From Rivularia sp. PCC 7116 (lineage in GTDB: Bacteria; Cyanobacteriota; Cyanobacteriia; Cyanobacteriales; Nostocaceae), in assembly GCF_000316665.1 (NCBI RefSeq), contig NC_019678.1:4278001-4342000 (forward strand): a stretch of DNA of 64,000 nucleotides, read 5' to 3'. Under the pieces are notes generated by a model. It saw only the letters and a program-made list of their open reading frames with translations. It ran no database searches and was not told where the DNA came from. Positions 26,338 through 36,724 of this stretch are shown here, piece by piece; within the stretch, counting starts at the first letter, position 1, and every line of letters starts with the position of its first letter. The position numbers and the translations under genes are program-made.

Positions 26338-26430
26338 AGTTGTTAGTTTTTTTAGTTGTTAGTTTTTTTAGTTGTTAGTTGATAGTTGTTAGAAAATCTA
26401 CTAACAACTATCCACTATCCACTATCTACT
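26338..26430. repeat. Short repeats and hairpin between rbcX and rbcS
   Basis: Tandem TTAGTTGTTAG-like units (26340-26395), then a perfect 10-bp hairpin TAGTTGTTAG (26383-26392) with CTAACAACTA (26401-26410), then CCACTATCCACTATC repeats. Lying inside the operon, it could affect mRNA processing or the rbcL:rbcS ratio. Confidence 0.7.
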
Positions 26431-26437
26431 AACCTTC

Positions 26438-26842
26438 TTAACTCGAAGTCTCATCCGAGCTACTATCTGATTTTTGTGATTCTTCAGTACTGGGGTTAGA
26501 TAAATCTAATTGCGTAATCCGTTCAAGATGATGACGACGATGTTCCATGTTAGCTTGCATTATTCCAGTGCTAACCATTTCCGGCAAAAATTCAGTCATT
26601 TCTTCCGCTAAGTGCTGCCTGACTGTCATTATCCGCAAAGCCAATTCTGGCTTCTCTAGGAATAACTGCTCAATATACTTTTCACCATCTTGGATTCTTT
26701 CTTTGGTAGAAAAGCGATGCAGCCAAGCCGCAACATAGGGATTCGTTTCATTAATTTGAGCCGACACCGTCCTAACTGCCTGATATGTCAAGTAGCTTTG
26801 CAGCATCTTGGCTGTGTCTTTGGCAATTTGCTTTATATTCAT
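26438..26842 (-). CDS. rbcX: RuBisCO assembly chaperone RbcX
   Basis: A 134-residue helical chaperone that binds the C-terminal tail of RbcL as a homodimer and helps assemble the RbcL octamer. Typical RbcX sequence: KQIAKDTAKMLQSYLTYQAV, NETNPYVAAWLHRFSTKERIQDGE, then LRIMTVRQHLAEEMTEFLPEM. The C-terminal tail is Ser/Glu-rich (SQKSDSSSDETSS) and probably disordered. It lies between rbcL and rbcS on the same strand, the usual order in filamentous cyanobacteria. Confidence 0.97.
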   Translation of the reverse strand: MNIKQIAKDTAKMLQSYLTYQAVRTVSAQINETNPYVAAWLHRFSTKERIQDGEKYIEQLFLEKPELALRIMTVRQHLAEEMTEFLPEMVSTGIMQANMEHRRHHLERITQLDLSNPSTEESQKSDSSSDETSS

Positions 26843-26945
26843 ACTTGACCCCAGCCCATAATAGTTATGAGTTATAAGTGTTGAGTTTTAAATTAAGGAG
26901 ATTTTAAACTTAAAACCCAAAACAAAAAACTCACAACTAATACAA

Positions 26946-28376
26946 TTAGACGGTATCCATTGCCTCGAACTCGAATTTAATTTCTTTCCATAGTTCGCAA
27001 GCAGCAGCTAATTCAGGAGACCACTTACAAGCTTCGCGAATAATATCGTTACCTTCACGAGCCAAGCTACGTCCTTCGTTACGTGCTTGAACGCAAGCTT
27101 CTAAAGCAACGCGGTTTGCAGTTGCACCAGGAGCGTTACCCCAAGGGTGACCCAAAGTACCACCACCAAACTGGAGTACGGAGTCATCACCGAATATTTC
27201 TAATAGTGCGGGCATGTGCCATACGTGGATACCACCGGAAGCAACAGCCATTACTCCGGGCATGGAAGCCCAATCTTGTGTAAAGTAAATACCGCGAGAC
27301 TTGTCTTGCTCAACGTAGTTTTCACGCAATAGGTCAACAAAACCCATTGTGATACCGCGTTCACCTTCTAATTTACCAACCACAGTACCTGTGTGAATGT
27401 GGTCACCACCAGACATTCTCAAGCACTTAGCCAATACGCGGAAGTGAATACCGTGGTTCTTTTGACGGTCAATTACTGCGTGCATTGCTCTGTGGATGTG
27501 GAGCAACAAACCGTTGTCGCGACACCAGTGAGCCAAAGTAGTGTTAGCGGTGAAACCTGCGGTCAGGTAGTCATGCATTACGATGGGCATTCCTAACTCT
27601 TTTGCATACTCAGCCCGTTGGAGCATTTGCTCGCAAGTCGGAGCGGTTACGTTCAAGTAGTGACCTTTGATTTCGCCGGTTTCTGCTTGTGCTTTGTAGA
27701 TAGCATCAGCAACGAAAGTAAAACGGTCTCTCCATCTTTGGAAAGGAGCGGAGTTAATGTTTTCGTCATCTTTGGTGAAATCCAAACCACCGCGCAAGCA
27801 CTCGTATACAGCGCGTCCGTAGTTCTTAGCGGATAAACCTAACTTAGGCTTAATGGTACAACCCAATAGAGGACGACCATACTTGTTCAACTTGTCGCGC
27901 TCAACCTGGATACCGTGAGGAGGTCCTTGGAAAGTCTTTAGATAAGCAACAGGTATACGTAAATCTTCCAAACGTAGCGCACGTAGAGCTTTGAAACCAA
28001 ATACGTTACCTACGATAGAGGTTAAAACGTTGGTTACAGAACCTTCTTCAAATAAATCCAAAGGATAAGCTACGTAACAAATGTACTGATTATCTTCACC
28101 GCGAACTGGCTCGATGTCGTAGCAACGACCTTTGTAACGATCTAGGTCGGTAAGCAAGTCAGTCCATACAGTTGTCCAGGTACCTGTAGAAGATTCAGCA
28201 GCCACAGCAGCACCAGCTTCTTCTGGAGGTACTCCGGGTTGAGGAGTCATCCGGAAAGCCGCCAAAAGGTCTGTATCCTTAGGAGTGTAGTCGGGGGTGT
28301 AATAAGTTAATCTATAATCTTTTACCCCAGCTTCATACCCTGATTTAGACTGAGTTCTCGTTTGAGAGTAAGACAT
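26946..28376 (-). CDS. rbcL: RuBisCO large subunit, form IB
   Basis: A 476-residue large subunit that fixes CO2 onto ribulose 1,5-bisphosphate. Conserved active-site blocks are all present: TIKPKLGLS (catalytic Lys about 176), [10 protein letters not shown] with the carbamylated Lys (about 202), the HIHRAMHAV motif, loop 6 VVGKLEGER, and [10 protein letters not shown]. The C-terminal [12 protein letters not shown] is the typical tail bound by RbcX. It begins [21 protein letters not shown] as in other cyanobacteria. It heads the rbcLXS operon; the 780-bp region upstream must hold its promoter and long leader. Confidence 0.99.
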   Translation of the reverse strand: MSYSQTRTQSKSGYEAGVKDYRLTYYTPDYTPKDTDLLAAFRMTPQPGVPPEEAGAAVAAESSTGTWTTVWTDLLTDLDRYKGRCYDIEPVRGEDNQYICYVAYPLDLFEEGSVTNVLTSIVGNVFGFKALRALRLEDLRIPVAYLKTFQGPPHGIQVERDKLNKYGRPLLGCTIKPKLGLSAKNYGRAVYECLRGGLDFTKDDENINSAPFQRWRDRFTFVADAIYKAQAETGEIKGHYLNVTAPTCEQMLQRAEYAKELGMPIVMHDYLTAGFTANTTLAHWCRDNGLLLHIHRAMHAVIDRQKNHGIHFRVLAKCLRMSGGDHIHTGTVVGKLEGERGITMGFVDLLRENYVEQDKSRGIYFTQDWASMPGVMAVASGGIHVWHMPALLEIFGDDSVLQFGGGTLGHPWGNAPGATANRVALEACVQARNEGRSLAREGNDIIREACKWSPELAAACELWKEIKFEFEAMDTV

Positions 28377-29155
28377 ATTTATCCAATCCTAAAAGTCAAT
28401 CTTTTGCTTACAAATCACGCTACAGAATAGCTATCGCTTGAATAGTTCTTTCCTGCTAAACAGAAAAGAATCTCAATTTATTTCATTAAAACTCGGTCTT
28501 TGCTAAAGGATTTTTTCTCAAAACAAAGGAAATATCGAAAAATCTCGATTTATTCGAGTTTCCCTTAATTGCCTATCCCTTTTTCAAACTCCAAGCGAAT
28601 CAAAAAAATTTTCTTTACCCGTTCCAACATACCAGTCTTAGTTACTAATCGGTATGAACATGATTTTCGAGTTTCGATATAGCAACTAAGGAATCTAAAG
28701 CCACAAAACTTTTATTCCTTCAAGCCAACAAAGAAAGCGAAATCAATTCAACTTAACCAGTTGAGATATAGACAAGCGGTAAGCGAAAGCCGAAACTGTG
28801 CGCCACGCAATCTGTAGCCTGTTTCACAATATATCAAGAATTTGAATCGTTATTATTTGAATCTTTTTAACTTTTATATTTGAATTTCTTATCACATATT
28901 ATTTTAAACATTTTATTAAGAAGCCTTTACAGAAGGGTCTTTATAATAGTATGCATTTTTGTAAAAAGGGGATTGGGCTTGGAATTGGGAATAGGGCATT
29001 GGGCATTGGGAATAGGGAATTTAAGGTATCGAAGCTGTAAAATGCTCTTCCTTACTCTTGTATGCTTCTAACTAGTAACTGATAACCGCTCGCTGTTAAC
29101 TGTTAACTGTCAAAAGGGAACACTGTAATTAGTTGTTACCGTAGATATTATTATT
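28377..29155. promoter_or_regulatory. Divergent region upstream of rbcL
   Basis: A 779-bp spacer between rbcL and a plus-strand gene. Cyanobacterial rbcL genes usually have long leaders, and this region fits that, but I found no clear NtcA-type GTA-N8-TAC site or strong promoter boxes by eye. A GGGAATTGGGCATT-type short tandem repeat lies at about 28970-29025. An open frame across the repeat is not credible as a gene. Confidence 0.4.
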
Positions 29156-30235
29156 GTGGTGTTTTTTAGTCAGCGTAGTAATTTAATAATTTGTTCAATA
29201 TTGGGTTTAGTAGCACTTTCAGGATTTAGCGATCGCGTGTTGGCGCAGAAACTTCTCCGCGTTAATCCATCGGAAGTAACTCCTTCTTATCCTGTTTCAC
29301 CACCACCACCGCGCAGAAAACCTTTACCAGTTCAAAGACGACGAATAGAAAATTTAAAGGAAACTGATTTTCGCGTCAAAGCTTTGCAGCCAGATTATAC
29401 GGGTAATCTCTGGGTTGGTTACGGACGGGGTTTAACCCGGATTAATCCAAATACCGGGGAAATTTTAGCTCGCGTTAATTTACCGAATCGCGCTATCGGT
29501 GCGATGGTGCAAGATAAAGTTGGACGCTTGTGGGTTGGTAGTTATGAAGGATTGAAGCGAGTCGATCCCCGCAGTAACGAAATTACAGCCCAGAATTTAT
29601 TTTTACCTTCCAAAAGAGTATTATCTTTACAAGTTGATAAACGCGGTTATGTTTGGGCTGGTACCGATAGCGGTTTGGCTTTGATTAGTCCTGATGAAGG
29701 GTTAATTATGACTACCTTGAAAAAACTTCCCGGTGTCAGCGCTAATGCCATGACAACGGACGCTGAAGGACATCTTTGGGTTGGAACTTTGGATGGTTTG
29801 GTGCGAGTTGACACCGCCAAAGCTACTGTGATGAAGCATATTAAAGATTTACCCGGTACAACCGTTCAAACATTAGCAATTGACTCTTTAGGCTTAATTT
29901 GGGCAGGTACCCCAAATAACTTACTGGTTATCAACCCAAAAAATGGTTCTATATTACGTTCTGTTACGCGGCTGCGCGGAAAGAATGTAACATCTATAAG
30001 TTTTGCTGATGATAAAAGTGTTTGGGTTGGTACAGATAACGGTTTGTTAAGATTAAATCCATATACAGGAGCATTATTAGATGAAGTCGCCGGACTTCCT
30101 TCCAGTAGAATTATTTCTATTGCTCCGGATGTTGGTAACAAACTATGGATTGGCACCAGTGAAGGTTTAGCTTGGTTAATGCCGAAAATGGAAAGAGCAA
30201 AACCGCACCTTGCTTTTACTCGCGCAGTGCAATGA
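29156..30235 (+). CDS. Secreted beta-propeller protein (Reg_prop repeats)
   Basis: A 359-residue protein with a GTG start. A signal peptide (NLIICSILGLVALSGF then SDRVLAQ) is followed by a Pro/Arg-rich linker. Seven propeller blades follow, each with a LWVGT..GL.R.NP type motif: GNLWVGYGRGL, GRLWVGSYEGL, GYVWAGTDSGL, GHLWVGTLDGL, GLIWAGTPNNL, KSVWVGTDNGL and NKLWIGTSEGL. Such repeats form the sensor part of two-component regulators, but no kinase follows here. It is therefore probably a stand-alone periplasmic or secreted binding protein. The next gene, panB, is 100 bp away and unrelated. Confidence 0.85.
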   Translation: MVFFSQRSNLIICSILGLVALSGFSDRVLAQKLLRVNPSEVTPSYPVSPPPPRRKPLPVQRRRIENLKETDFRVKALQPDYTGNLWVGYGRGLTRINPNTGEILARVNLPNRAIGAMVQDKVGRLWVGSYEGLKRVDPRSNEITAQNLFLPSKRVLSLQVDKRGYVWAGTDSGLALISPDEGLIMTTLKKLPGVSANAMTTDAEGHLWVGTLDGLVRVDTAKATVMKHIKDLPGTTVQTLAIDSLGLIWAGTPNNLLVINPKNGSILRSVTRLRGKNVTSISFADDKSVWVGTDNGLLRLNPYTGALLDEVAGLPSSRIISIAPDVGNKLWIGTSEGLAWLMPKMERAKPHLAFTRAVQ

Positions 30236-30239
30236 TTAA

Positions 30240-30330
30240 TAGGTAATGGGTAATGGGTAATGGGTAATAAGTTGAAAATTTTACTTCCCAATGCTCAATG
30301 CCCAATGCCCGATGCCCCATGTCCAATTCA
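30240..30330. repeat. Two heptamer repeats between the propeller gene and panB
   Basis: AATGGGT in about four copies (30241-30268) and then CAATGCC/CGATGCC units (30292-30320). The two runs are roughly reverse complements of each other and could form a hairpin. They are STRR-type repeats as at 14657. Confidence 0.65.
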
Positions 30331-30338
30331 AAATCGAA

Positions 30339-31106
30339 ATGGCTATTACTATCCAAAAGTTAATTCAATACAAACAGCAGCAGCGTCCGATTGTCGTTTT
30401 AACTGCTTGGGATTATTTAATTGCTCAATTGCTGGATGAGTGTGGAGTCGATTTGATTTTGGTTGGTGACTCGATGGCTGTGGCTTTGGGTTATCAAAAT
30501 ACTCTACCGATTTCTTTGGAAGAAATGTTATATCATGCAAAAGCCGTCAGACGCGGGGTGAATCAAGCTTTGATGGTAGTTGATTTACCATTTATGACTT
30601 ATCAAGAAAGCGTTACACAAGCTATGCATTCGGCGGGTAGGGTATTAAAAGAAACTGGAGCTTCTGCTGTCAAATTAGAAGGCGGATATCCGGAAATGAT
30701 AGATACTGTGTCTCGTTTGGTACGTGCCGGAATTCCGGTGATGGGACACGTTGGTTTAACTCCACAGTCAGTAAATCAAATTGGTTTGCGTCAGAAGGGT
30801 AAAACCCAAGAGTCGCGGAACAGAATTTTACAAGAGGCGATCGCCTTAGAACAAGCGGGTGTTTTTTCTATAGTTTTGGAGCATATCCCCGCAGATTTAG
30901 CATTAGAAATTACTCAAAAAATTAGTATCCCTACTATTGGTATTGGTGCTGGTTCTGACTGTGACGGACAAGTTTTAGTCACTTCCGATTTACTCGGACT
31001 TTCTGAAAAACAGCCTCCATTCGCCAAAGTTTATACAAATTTACGCCAGACAATTACTCAAGCTGTAGGGGAGTTTAGTCAGGAAGTTAGAGAAGGGAAG
31101 TTTTAA
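30339..31106 (+). CDS. panB: 3-methyl-2-oxobutanoate hydroxymethyltransferase
   Basis: A 255-residue ketopantoate hydroxymethyltransferase, the first step of pantothenate and coenzyme A synthesis (adds a hydroxymethyl group from methylene-tetrahydrofolate to 2-oxoisovalerate). Family motifs: [31 protein letters not shown] (metal-binding Asp), [20 protein letters not shown] and the [15 protein letters not shown] block. The start MAITIQKL at 30339 matches homologues; 16 upstream codons in the open frame fall in a heptamer repeat and are not real. Length is normal. Confidence 0.96.
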   Translation: MAITIQKLIQYKQQQRPIVVLTAWDYLIAQLLDECGVDLILVGDSMAVALGYQNTLPISLEEMLYHAKAVRRGVNQALMVVDLPFMTYQESVTQAMHSAGRVLKETGASAVKLEGGYPEMIDTVSRLVRAGIPVMGHVGLTPQSVNQIGLRQKGKTQESRNRILQEAIALEQAGVFSIVLEHIPADLALEITQKISIPTIGIGAGSDCDGQVLVTSDLLGLSEKQPPFAKVYTNLRQTITQAVGEFSQEVREGKF

Positions 31107-31494
31107 AGAGTTAGTTGTTAGTTGTTAGTTGTTGGTGGTTAGGAGGCAAGGAGGCACAGAGTTAATTATTTTTGATTGTTTCCAATTACCTATTACCAAT
31201 TCGTAAATACTTTTACATCAAGCGAATTTTGCAGTATTTTTCGCTTTCTGAATTTTTAATAAATAGATGAACTGCGGGCGCTATTCATGTTATTGGTGGA
31301 TTATGTCTACCCTATGAGGAAAAGCCAGATGGTGCCGAGCAAAAATTTCTCATCACGTGCCCTATAAGTCGGCGTATCATTCTCATGGGATATTAAATAC
31401 TAATTTGTACGCTAATCGCCGTTAGGATGGCATTTTCGCATTCAAGACCGACAATTTCCCCTACAAAAACAAGTAAGCTTTAAAATAAGCAGTT
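31107..31494. other. Intergenic region, 388 bp
   Basis: Begins with GTTAGTTGTTAGTTGTT tandem repeats. A 42-codon open stretch without a start (31271-31396; contains HVIGGLCLPYEEKPDGAEQ) could be a gene relic. The serA promoter must lie near the end. No ribosome binding site of note. Confidence 0.4.
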
Positions 31495-33075
31495 ATGTCT
31501 AAGGTTCTAGTTTCCGATTCAATTGACCAAGCAGGGATTGACATCCTATCCCAAGTTGCTAGCGTTGATGTCAAGTTAGGTTTAAAACCAGAAGAATTAC
31601 AGCAAATTATTGGTGAATATGATGCCCTGATGATTCGTTCTGGGACTCGCGTTACTCAAGAAGTTGTTGAAGCAGCCACAAATCTCAAAATTATCGGTCG
31701 TGCGGGTGTAGGTGTTGATAATGTAGATGTACCCGCAGCTACGCGGCGAGGAATTGTAGTCGTAAATTCCCCTGAAGGTAATACCATTGCCGCAGCCGAA
31801 CATGCCTTGGCAATGATGATGGCTTTATCTCGAAATATTGCAGATGCCAACGCTTCGGTGAAACAGGGAGAATGGAACCGCAAAACTTTTGTCGGTGCTG
31901 AGGTTTATAAAAAAACTTTAGGTATTGTCGGTTTAGGTAAAATTGGTTCTCATGTTGCCAGCGTTGCTAAAGCAATGGGAATGAAATTACTGGCTTTTGA
32001 CCCTTTTATTTCTACCGAAAGAGCCGAACAAATGGGCGTTCATTTGGTAGATATGGATTTGCTAATCCAGCAAGCTGATTACGTGACGCTGCACATCCCA
32101 AAAACTCCAGAAACTACTCATTTAATTAACGCCGAAATGTTGGCGAAGATGAAACCCAACGCTCGCATTATCAATTGCGCTCGCGGCGGAATCATTGATG
32201 AAGAAGCTTTGGCAGCAGCTCTCAAGGAAGGTAAAATCAAAGGCGCAGCTTTGGATGTTTACGAATCCGAACCTTTAGGTGAATCTCCTTTAAAAGCTTT
32301 AGGTAAAGAAGTTGTTCTCACGCCGCATTTAGGAGCATCAACTACAGAAGCCCAAGTAAACGTTGCCATTGACGTTGCCGAACAAATCCGTGATGTACTT
32401 TTGGGTTTGCCAGCGCGTTCTGCGGTAAACATTCCAGGACTAAATCCCAATGTTTTGGAAGAACTCAAACCCTATATGCAGCTTGCAGAAACATTAGGCA
32501 ACTTAGTAGGGCAACTTGCTGGTGGTAGAGTTGAATTACTCAACGTCAGCTTGCAAGGAGAACTGGCAACTAACAAGAGCCAACCTTTAGTTATTGCTTC
32601 TCTCAAAGGATTGCTTTACCAAGCTTTGCGCGAAAGAGTGAATTATGTAAATGCCAACATTGAAGCCAAAGAAAGAGGAATTCGTGTCATTGAAACGCGG
32701 GATGATTCTGTTAAAGATTACGCCGGTTCGCTGCATTTAGAAGCTACGGGTAACTTAGGAACTCATGCTGTCACCGGTGCTTTGTTGGGTGATGGAGAAA
32801 TTCGGATTACTAACCTTGATAGTTTTCCTATCAACGTACCACCAAATCGGTATATGCTATTTACCGTACACCGCGATATGCCCGGAATTATCGGTAAAAT
32901 CGGTTCTTTGCTCGGCAGTTTTAACGTTAATATCGCCAGTATGCAGGTAGGACGCAAAATTGTTCGGGGTGATGCGGTAATGGTTATAAGTATAGATGAC
33001 CCATTGCCAGACGGAATTTTGAAAGAGATTACCAAAGTAGCCGGTATTCGAGATGCATATACGGTAACTTTATAA
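31495..33075 (+). CDS. serA: D-3-phosphoglycerate dehydrogenase
   Basis: A 526-residue long-form enzyme that begins serine synthesis by oxidising 3-phosphoglycerate with NAD+. Domains: substrate/nucleotide core with GRAGVGVDNVD, Rossmann GIVGLGKIGSHVA (about 144-156), catalytic Arg in INCARGGIIDE, the Glu-His relay (LTPHLGAS), an intervening ASB domain (about 320-450) and a C-terminal ACT domain (MPGIIGKIGSLLG ... VMVISID) that senses serine. It is followed on the same strand by prmA, an arrangement seen in other cyanobacteria. Confidence 0.97.
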   Translation: MSKVLVSDSIDQAGIDILSQVASVDVKLGLKPEELQQIIGEYDALMIRSGTRVTQEVVEAATNLKIIGRAGVGVDNVDVPAATRRGIVVVNSPEGNTIAAAEHALAMMMALSRNIADANASVKQGEWNRKTFVGAEVYKKTLGIVGLGKIGSHVASVAKAMGMKLLAFDPFISTERAEQMGVHLVDMDLLIQQADYVTLHIPKTPETTHLINAEMLAKMKPNARIINCARGGIIDEEALAAALKEGKIKGAALDVYESEPLGESPLKALGKEVVLTPHLGASTTEAQVNVAIDVAEQIRDVLLGLPARSAVNIPGLNPNVLEELKPYMQLAETLGNLVGQLAGGRVELLNVSLQGELATNKSQPLVIASLKGLLYQALRERVNYVNANIEAKERGIRVIETRDDSVKDYAGSLHLEATGNLGTHAVTGALLGDGEIRITNLDSFPINVPPNRYMLFTVHRDMPGIIGKIGSLLGSFNVNIASMQVGRKIVRGDAVMVISIDDPLPDGILKEITKVAGIRDAYTVTL

Positions 33076-33292
33076 GCAGTTAGGAGTTAGGAGTCAGGAG
33101 TTAAGAGTTAAAAGTTAAAAGTTAAGAGTGAATCGCAATAAATAAGAAAAAAGCTGCGAGTAAAAATTCCGTCTTCCTAATTCCTAATACCTGAATCCTA
33201 ACTTCGGTACGCACTAACTCCCAATTTTCAACTTACAACTCTTAACTCCTAATTCAGAATTCCGGTGGTACTAACTCCTAACTCATTTAATC
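33076..33292. repeat. Complementary short repeats between serA and prmA
   Basis: The left arm (33080-33130) consists of AGGAGTTAGGAGT / AGTTAAAAGTTAAGAG units. The right arm (33175-33285) consists of CCTAATTCCTAATACC and AACTCCTAACTC units, the reverse complement. A transcript from serA into prmA could fold into a long hairpin here. It may uncouple the two genes. Confidence 0.7.
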
Positions 33293-34213
33293 GTGGCAAA
33301 AACTTGGTGGGAATTACAAATTTTATGTTCTCCAGAAATTGAAGATTCTGTATATTGGCGACTGGAGGAATTCGGCTGTCGGGGAACTGCTAGTCAAAAA
33401 AAAGGTAATGTTGTTTCGGTACAAGCTTATTTACCGCAATTTCAAGCACATTTACTGGACTTAGCTGCTCTATCGCTGTGGCTGCGTCAAGATGCACTTT
33501 GCTTTGAAACTTCTTTACCTTCCTTACAGTGGAAGTTAATTGATGAAGAAGACTGGTCGAGTAGTTGGAAAAAACACTGGGAACCCCAAGAAATTGGCGA
33601 TCGCTTTCTAATTAATCCCTCTTGGATACCTGTCCCGGAAAACACAGAAAGGTTAATTATACAGTTAGATCCCGGTTCAGCTTTTGGTACTGGTGCTCAT
33701 GCAACAACCCAACTTTGTTTAGAATCTTTAGAAATGCGTTTTAGCGGTTTACCAGAATCTTTCGTTAATTCCGCAGAAAAAAAACAAGATGTGGTAATTG
33801 CTGATATTGGTTGTGGCTCCGGTATTCTTTCTATCGGAGCTTTATTGCTGGGAGCAGAAAAAGCCTATGCAGTCGATGTTGATTCGTTAGCGGTAAGAGC
33901 AACTACAGAAAACCGTGAAATCAACGGCTTTCCTCCAGAACGCTTAATTGTAGGGCAAGGAAGTGTAGAAGCAGTACAGCAAATGCTTACTCAACCAGTA
34001 GATGGTATAGTTTGCAATATATTGGCAGAAATTATTATGGAAATCCTTCCTGCCATGAGCGAAATTATTAAACCAACTACCTGGGGTATTTTTAGCGGTA
34101 TTTTATTAGAACAATCCAACGCTGTCACAGATGTTTTAGAAAAGAATGGCTGGATGGTTGCGACTTTATGGAAGCGCAAAGAATGGTGTTGTTTGAATGT
34201 GAGAAGACAATGA
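33293..34213 (+). CDS. prmA: Ribosomal protein L11 methyltransferase
   Basis: A 306-residue SAM-dependent enzyme that trimethylates ribosomal protein L11. It starts at GTG 33293 ([12 protein letters not shown]). Features: the N-terminal L11-recognition domain, [20 protein letters not shown] before the catalytic domain, SAM-binding [21 protein letters not shown] and the catalytic-loop VCNILAEII (NPPY-equivalent NILA). It ends CCLNVRRQ like homologues. Probably co-transcribed with or controlled from serA. Confidence 0.95.
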   Translation: MAKTWWELQILCSPEIEDSVYWRLEEFGCRGTASQKKGNVVSVQAYLPQFQAHLLDLAALSLWLRQDALCFETSLPSLQWKLIDEEDWSSSWKKHWEPQEIGDRFLINPSWIPVPENTERLIIQLDPGSAFGTGAHATTQLCLESLEMRFSGLPESFVNSAEKKQDVVIADIGCGSGILSIGALLLGAEKAYAVDVDSLAVRATTENREINGFPPERLIVGQGSVEAVQQMLTQPVDGIVCNILAEIIMEILPAMSEIIKPTTWGIFSGILLEQSNAVTDVLEKNGWMVATLWKRKEWCCLNVRRQ

Positions 34214-34286
34214 TCGGCAAGCAGTGAGCAGTTAACAGTTAACAGTAATTTTATTAACTATAAAATTTACAATTATAGACTAGAGT

Positions 34287-34877
34287 TTAAAGCTTATACA
34301 ACCTAACTACCATCGGCTGATTGCGCTTTTGCTCAGAAGAAAGACTATTGGCTGAAGGGTTTGGATTTCTGCGGGAAATAATTATTTTATTTTTCAAACC
34401 AAGATGACGTAAATAACCGGCTACTTCTTCACCGCGCTGTCTTCCTATTTTGCGACTAAATTCGGATTCGCCAAAATTAGAATAAACTCGGATAGCAACT
34501 GTTTGCGAGTCAAATTCTTTAACAATATTTTTTAGCTGATTTAATTTTTCTACACCTTGAGTGGTGATTTTATTAGAATCAAACAAAAATTGAATTTCTG
34601 TCTGTACCGGATTTGCAGCTAATTCTTCTGCTGTTTTTAATTTTTTAGGTGTCGCAGTAGGAGTCGGTTTAGGTGTGGCAATACTATTCACTTTTGATTC
34701 TGATGTCTTATTTCGATCTACTGCTGATATATCTTTAACATTTTCAGTGTAAGTATATTCAATGTCGGAATCCGAAACAAACCCAATTTGATAAGCCGAC
34801 CAAATACCAGCGATGCTTAAGCCGAAGGTAATTAATAGAACAGAAATCAATCCAACCGGACTTTCACGCTTACTCAT
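34287..34877 (-). CDS. Membrane-anchored OmpA-domain protein
   Basis: A 196-residue protein (start ATG 34877, MSKRESPVG; ATG 34901 upstream is possible). One membrane helix (LISVLLITFGLSIAGIW) is followed by a Ser/Thr/Pro-rich spacer (TPKPTPTATPKK) and an OmpA-like peptidoglycan-binding domain (EIQFLFDSNKITTQGVEKLNQL ... VRVYSNFGESEFSRKIGRQRGEEVAGYL, given here as two motifs). The typical G-H-T-D is replaced by RVYSNFGES, so the diaminopimelate-binding residues may be altered. It probably links the inner membrane to the cell wall. Its partner is not in the window. Confidence 0.75.
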   Translation of the reverse strand: MSKRESPVGLISVLLITFGLSIAGIWSAYQIGFVSDSDIEYTYTENVKDISAVDRNKTSESKVNSIATPKPTPTATPKKLKTAEELAANPVQTEIQFLFDSNKITTQGVEKLNQLKNIVKEFDSQTVAIRVYSNFGESEFSRKIGRQRGEEVAGYLRHLGLKNKIIISRRNPNPSANSLSSEQKRNQPMVVRLYKL

Positions 34878-35138
34878 AAGATATCTAAAGCGGCATATCA
34901 TCCGACTATTTTATACTTAACCTTTTTTTACAATAGATATCAGTATTTTTCAGTAAACAGCATTACTTGTTGTTTATAAAATATTAATTGTATTTTCTGG
35001 TGGAGAAAGGTTTTCCCATATTTTCAGCCGGTTTCATCTCGCGGAAAGAAACAACTTGATATCGATAATTAACGGTACAAATTATTGTTTGCAAGAATTG
35101 CCTTCAGATTGAACCTCGGCAGAGCCTCACTCAAATGC

Positions 35139-35161
35139 GTTACCAGGCTCAACCTGGTAAC
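35139..35161. repeat. Perfect hairpin downstream of trxA
   Basis: GTTACCAGG / CCTGGTAAC (9 bp) with a 5-base loop. No T-run on either side; a dispersed palindrome of a common cyanobacterial type that may mark the 3' end of the thioredoxin transcript. Confidence 0.55.
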
Positions 35162-35187
35162 GAGGAAGACTAAGAAGAGAGAATATC

Positions 35188-35505
35188 TTACATAAATGTT
35201 TGTAAATGCTGAACTAATTGCGGTGCTTGCATTACACCTTCAATTTTATCTACCGGCTTCCCTTGCTTGAACAGTACCAAAGTAGGGAGAGCGTAGATTT
35301 CATATTGACTTGCTAGCGCCGGATATTTTTCTGTATCAATTTTAACGATTCTTATTTTTCCTTGGAGTTGCGAATTCACTTTATCTAAAATTGGTGCCAT
35401 CATCTGACAAGGGCCGCACCAGTCAGCGTAAAAATCAACTAGTACTGGTACATCAGAACCAGATAACATCTCTTCAAAGCTATTGAATTCCTTTTTGGTA
35501 GCCAT
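35188..35505 (-). CDS. trxA: Thioredoxin
   Basis: A 105-residue m-type-like thioredoxin with the redox site WCGPC (DFYADWCGPCQMMAP), the cis-Pro loop YALPTLVLFKQG and the usual length. It starts at ATG 35505 (MATKKEFNSFEEML); a TTG start 24 bases upstream is less likely. It reduces disulfides in target proteins in the cytoplasm. It diverges from fabG, 130 bp away. Confidence 0.95.
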   Translation of the reverse strand: MATKKEFNSFEEMLSGSDVPVLVDFYADWCGPCQMMAPILDKVNSQLQGKIRIVKIDTEKYPALASQYEIYALPTLVLFKQGKPVDKIEGVMQAPQLVQHLQTFM

Positions 35506-35626
35506 ATAACGAAGTCCGTTTTTTTCCAATCATTTTTATATTAGTGCCTACGACAAAATAGTCGTAAATCCCAGGTACGAATCAGCCTATTATATTTAGC
35601 GGGGTTGAATGATGAAATTATATTGA

Positions 35627-36400
<774 letters not shown>

Positions 36401-36476
36401 ATCAGTTGTTCTCCTGAAGGTTGTGGATCGTCAGTTATCAGTTATCAGTTATCAGTCAGCATTTGTCATTAAATTA

Positions 36477-36595
36477 GGAATGGCCGCAACTGGAACATTT
36501 TGCTTGTAGGGTGCTAGTACACTGATTGATTCTAACGCAATAATAAGGTTTTCCTGTCACGCACCAACCAAAGCCTGATGACAATTGCGGCCATT
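36477..36595. repeat. MITE-like element, copy A
   Basis: About 117 bp with terminal inverted repeats AATGGCCGCAACTG (36479-36492) and CAATTGCGGCCATT (36582-36595), 13 of 14 matching. It has no ORF. A copy in opposite orientation lies at 37911-38018, with the SpoIIM-type gene in between. AGTTATC tandem repeats lie on both sides (36430-36455 and 36700-36722). Confidence 0.8.
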
Positions 36596-36724
36596 ACTGT
36601 AAATGATTGATTAAATCTAAGGTTATGGCTGAAAAACACGGGATAATTAGAGAAAATAACTTTCATTCATTAGATTGCGGTCAATAATCTCTAGATTTAA
36701 CTGATAACTGATAACTGATAACTA

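Noticed and set aside
28377-28900. Possible NtcA or other regulator sites upstream of rbcL
   Set aside because: I searched by eye for GTA-N8-TAC and found no convincing match, so no site is claimed.
31271-31396. 42-codon open stretch with protein-like sequence (HVIGGLCLPYEEKPDGAEQ)
   Set aside because: No start codon, stop directly upstream. It may be a gene relic, but without a homologue in hand I cannot call a pseudogene.
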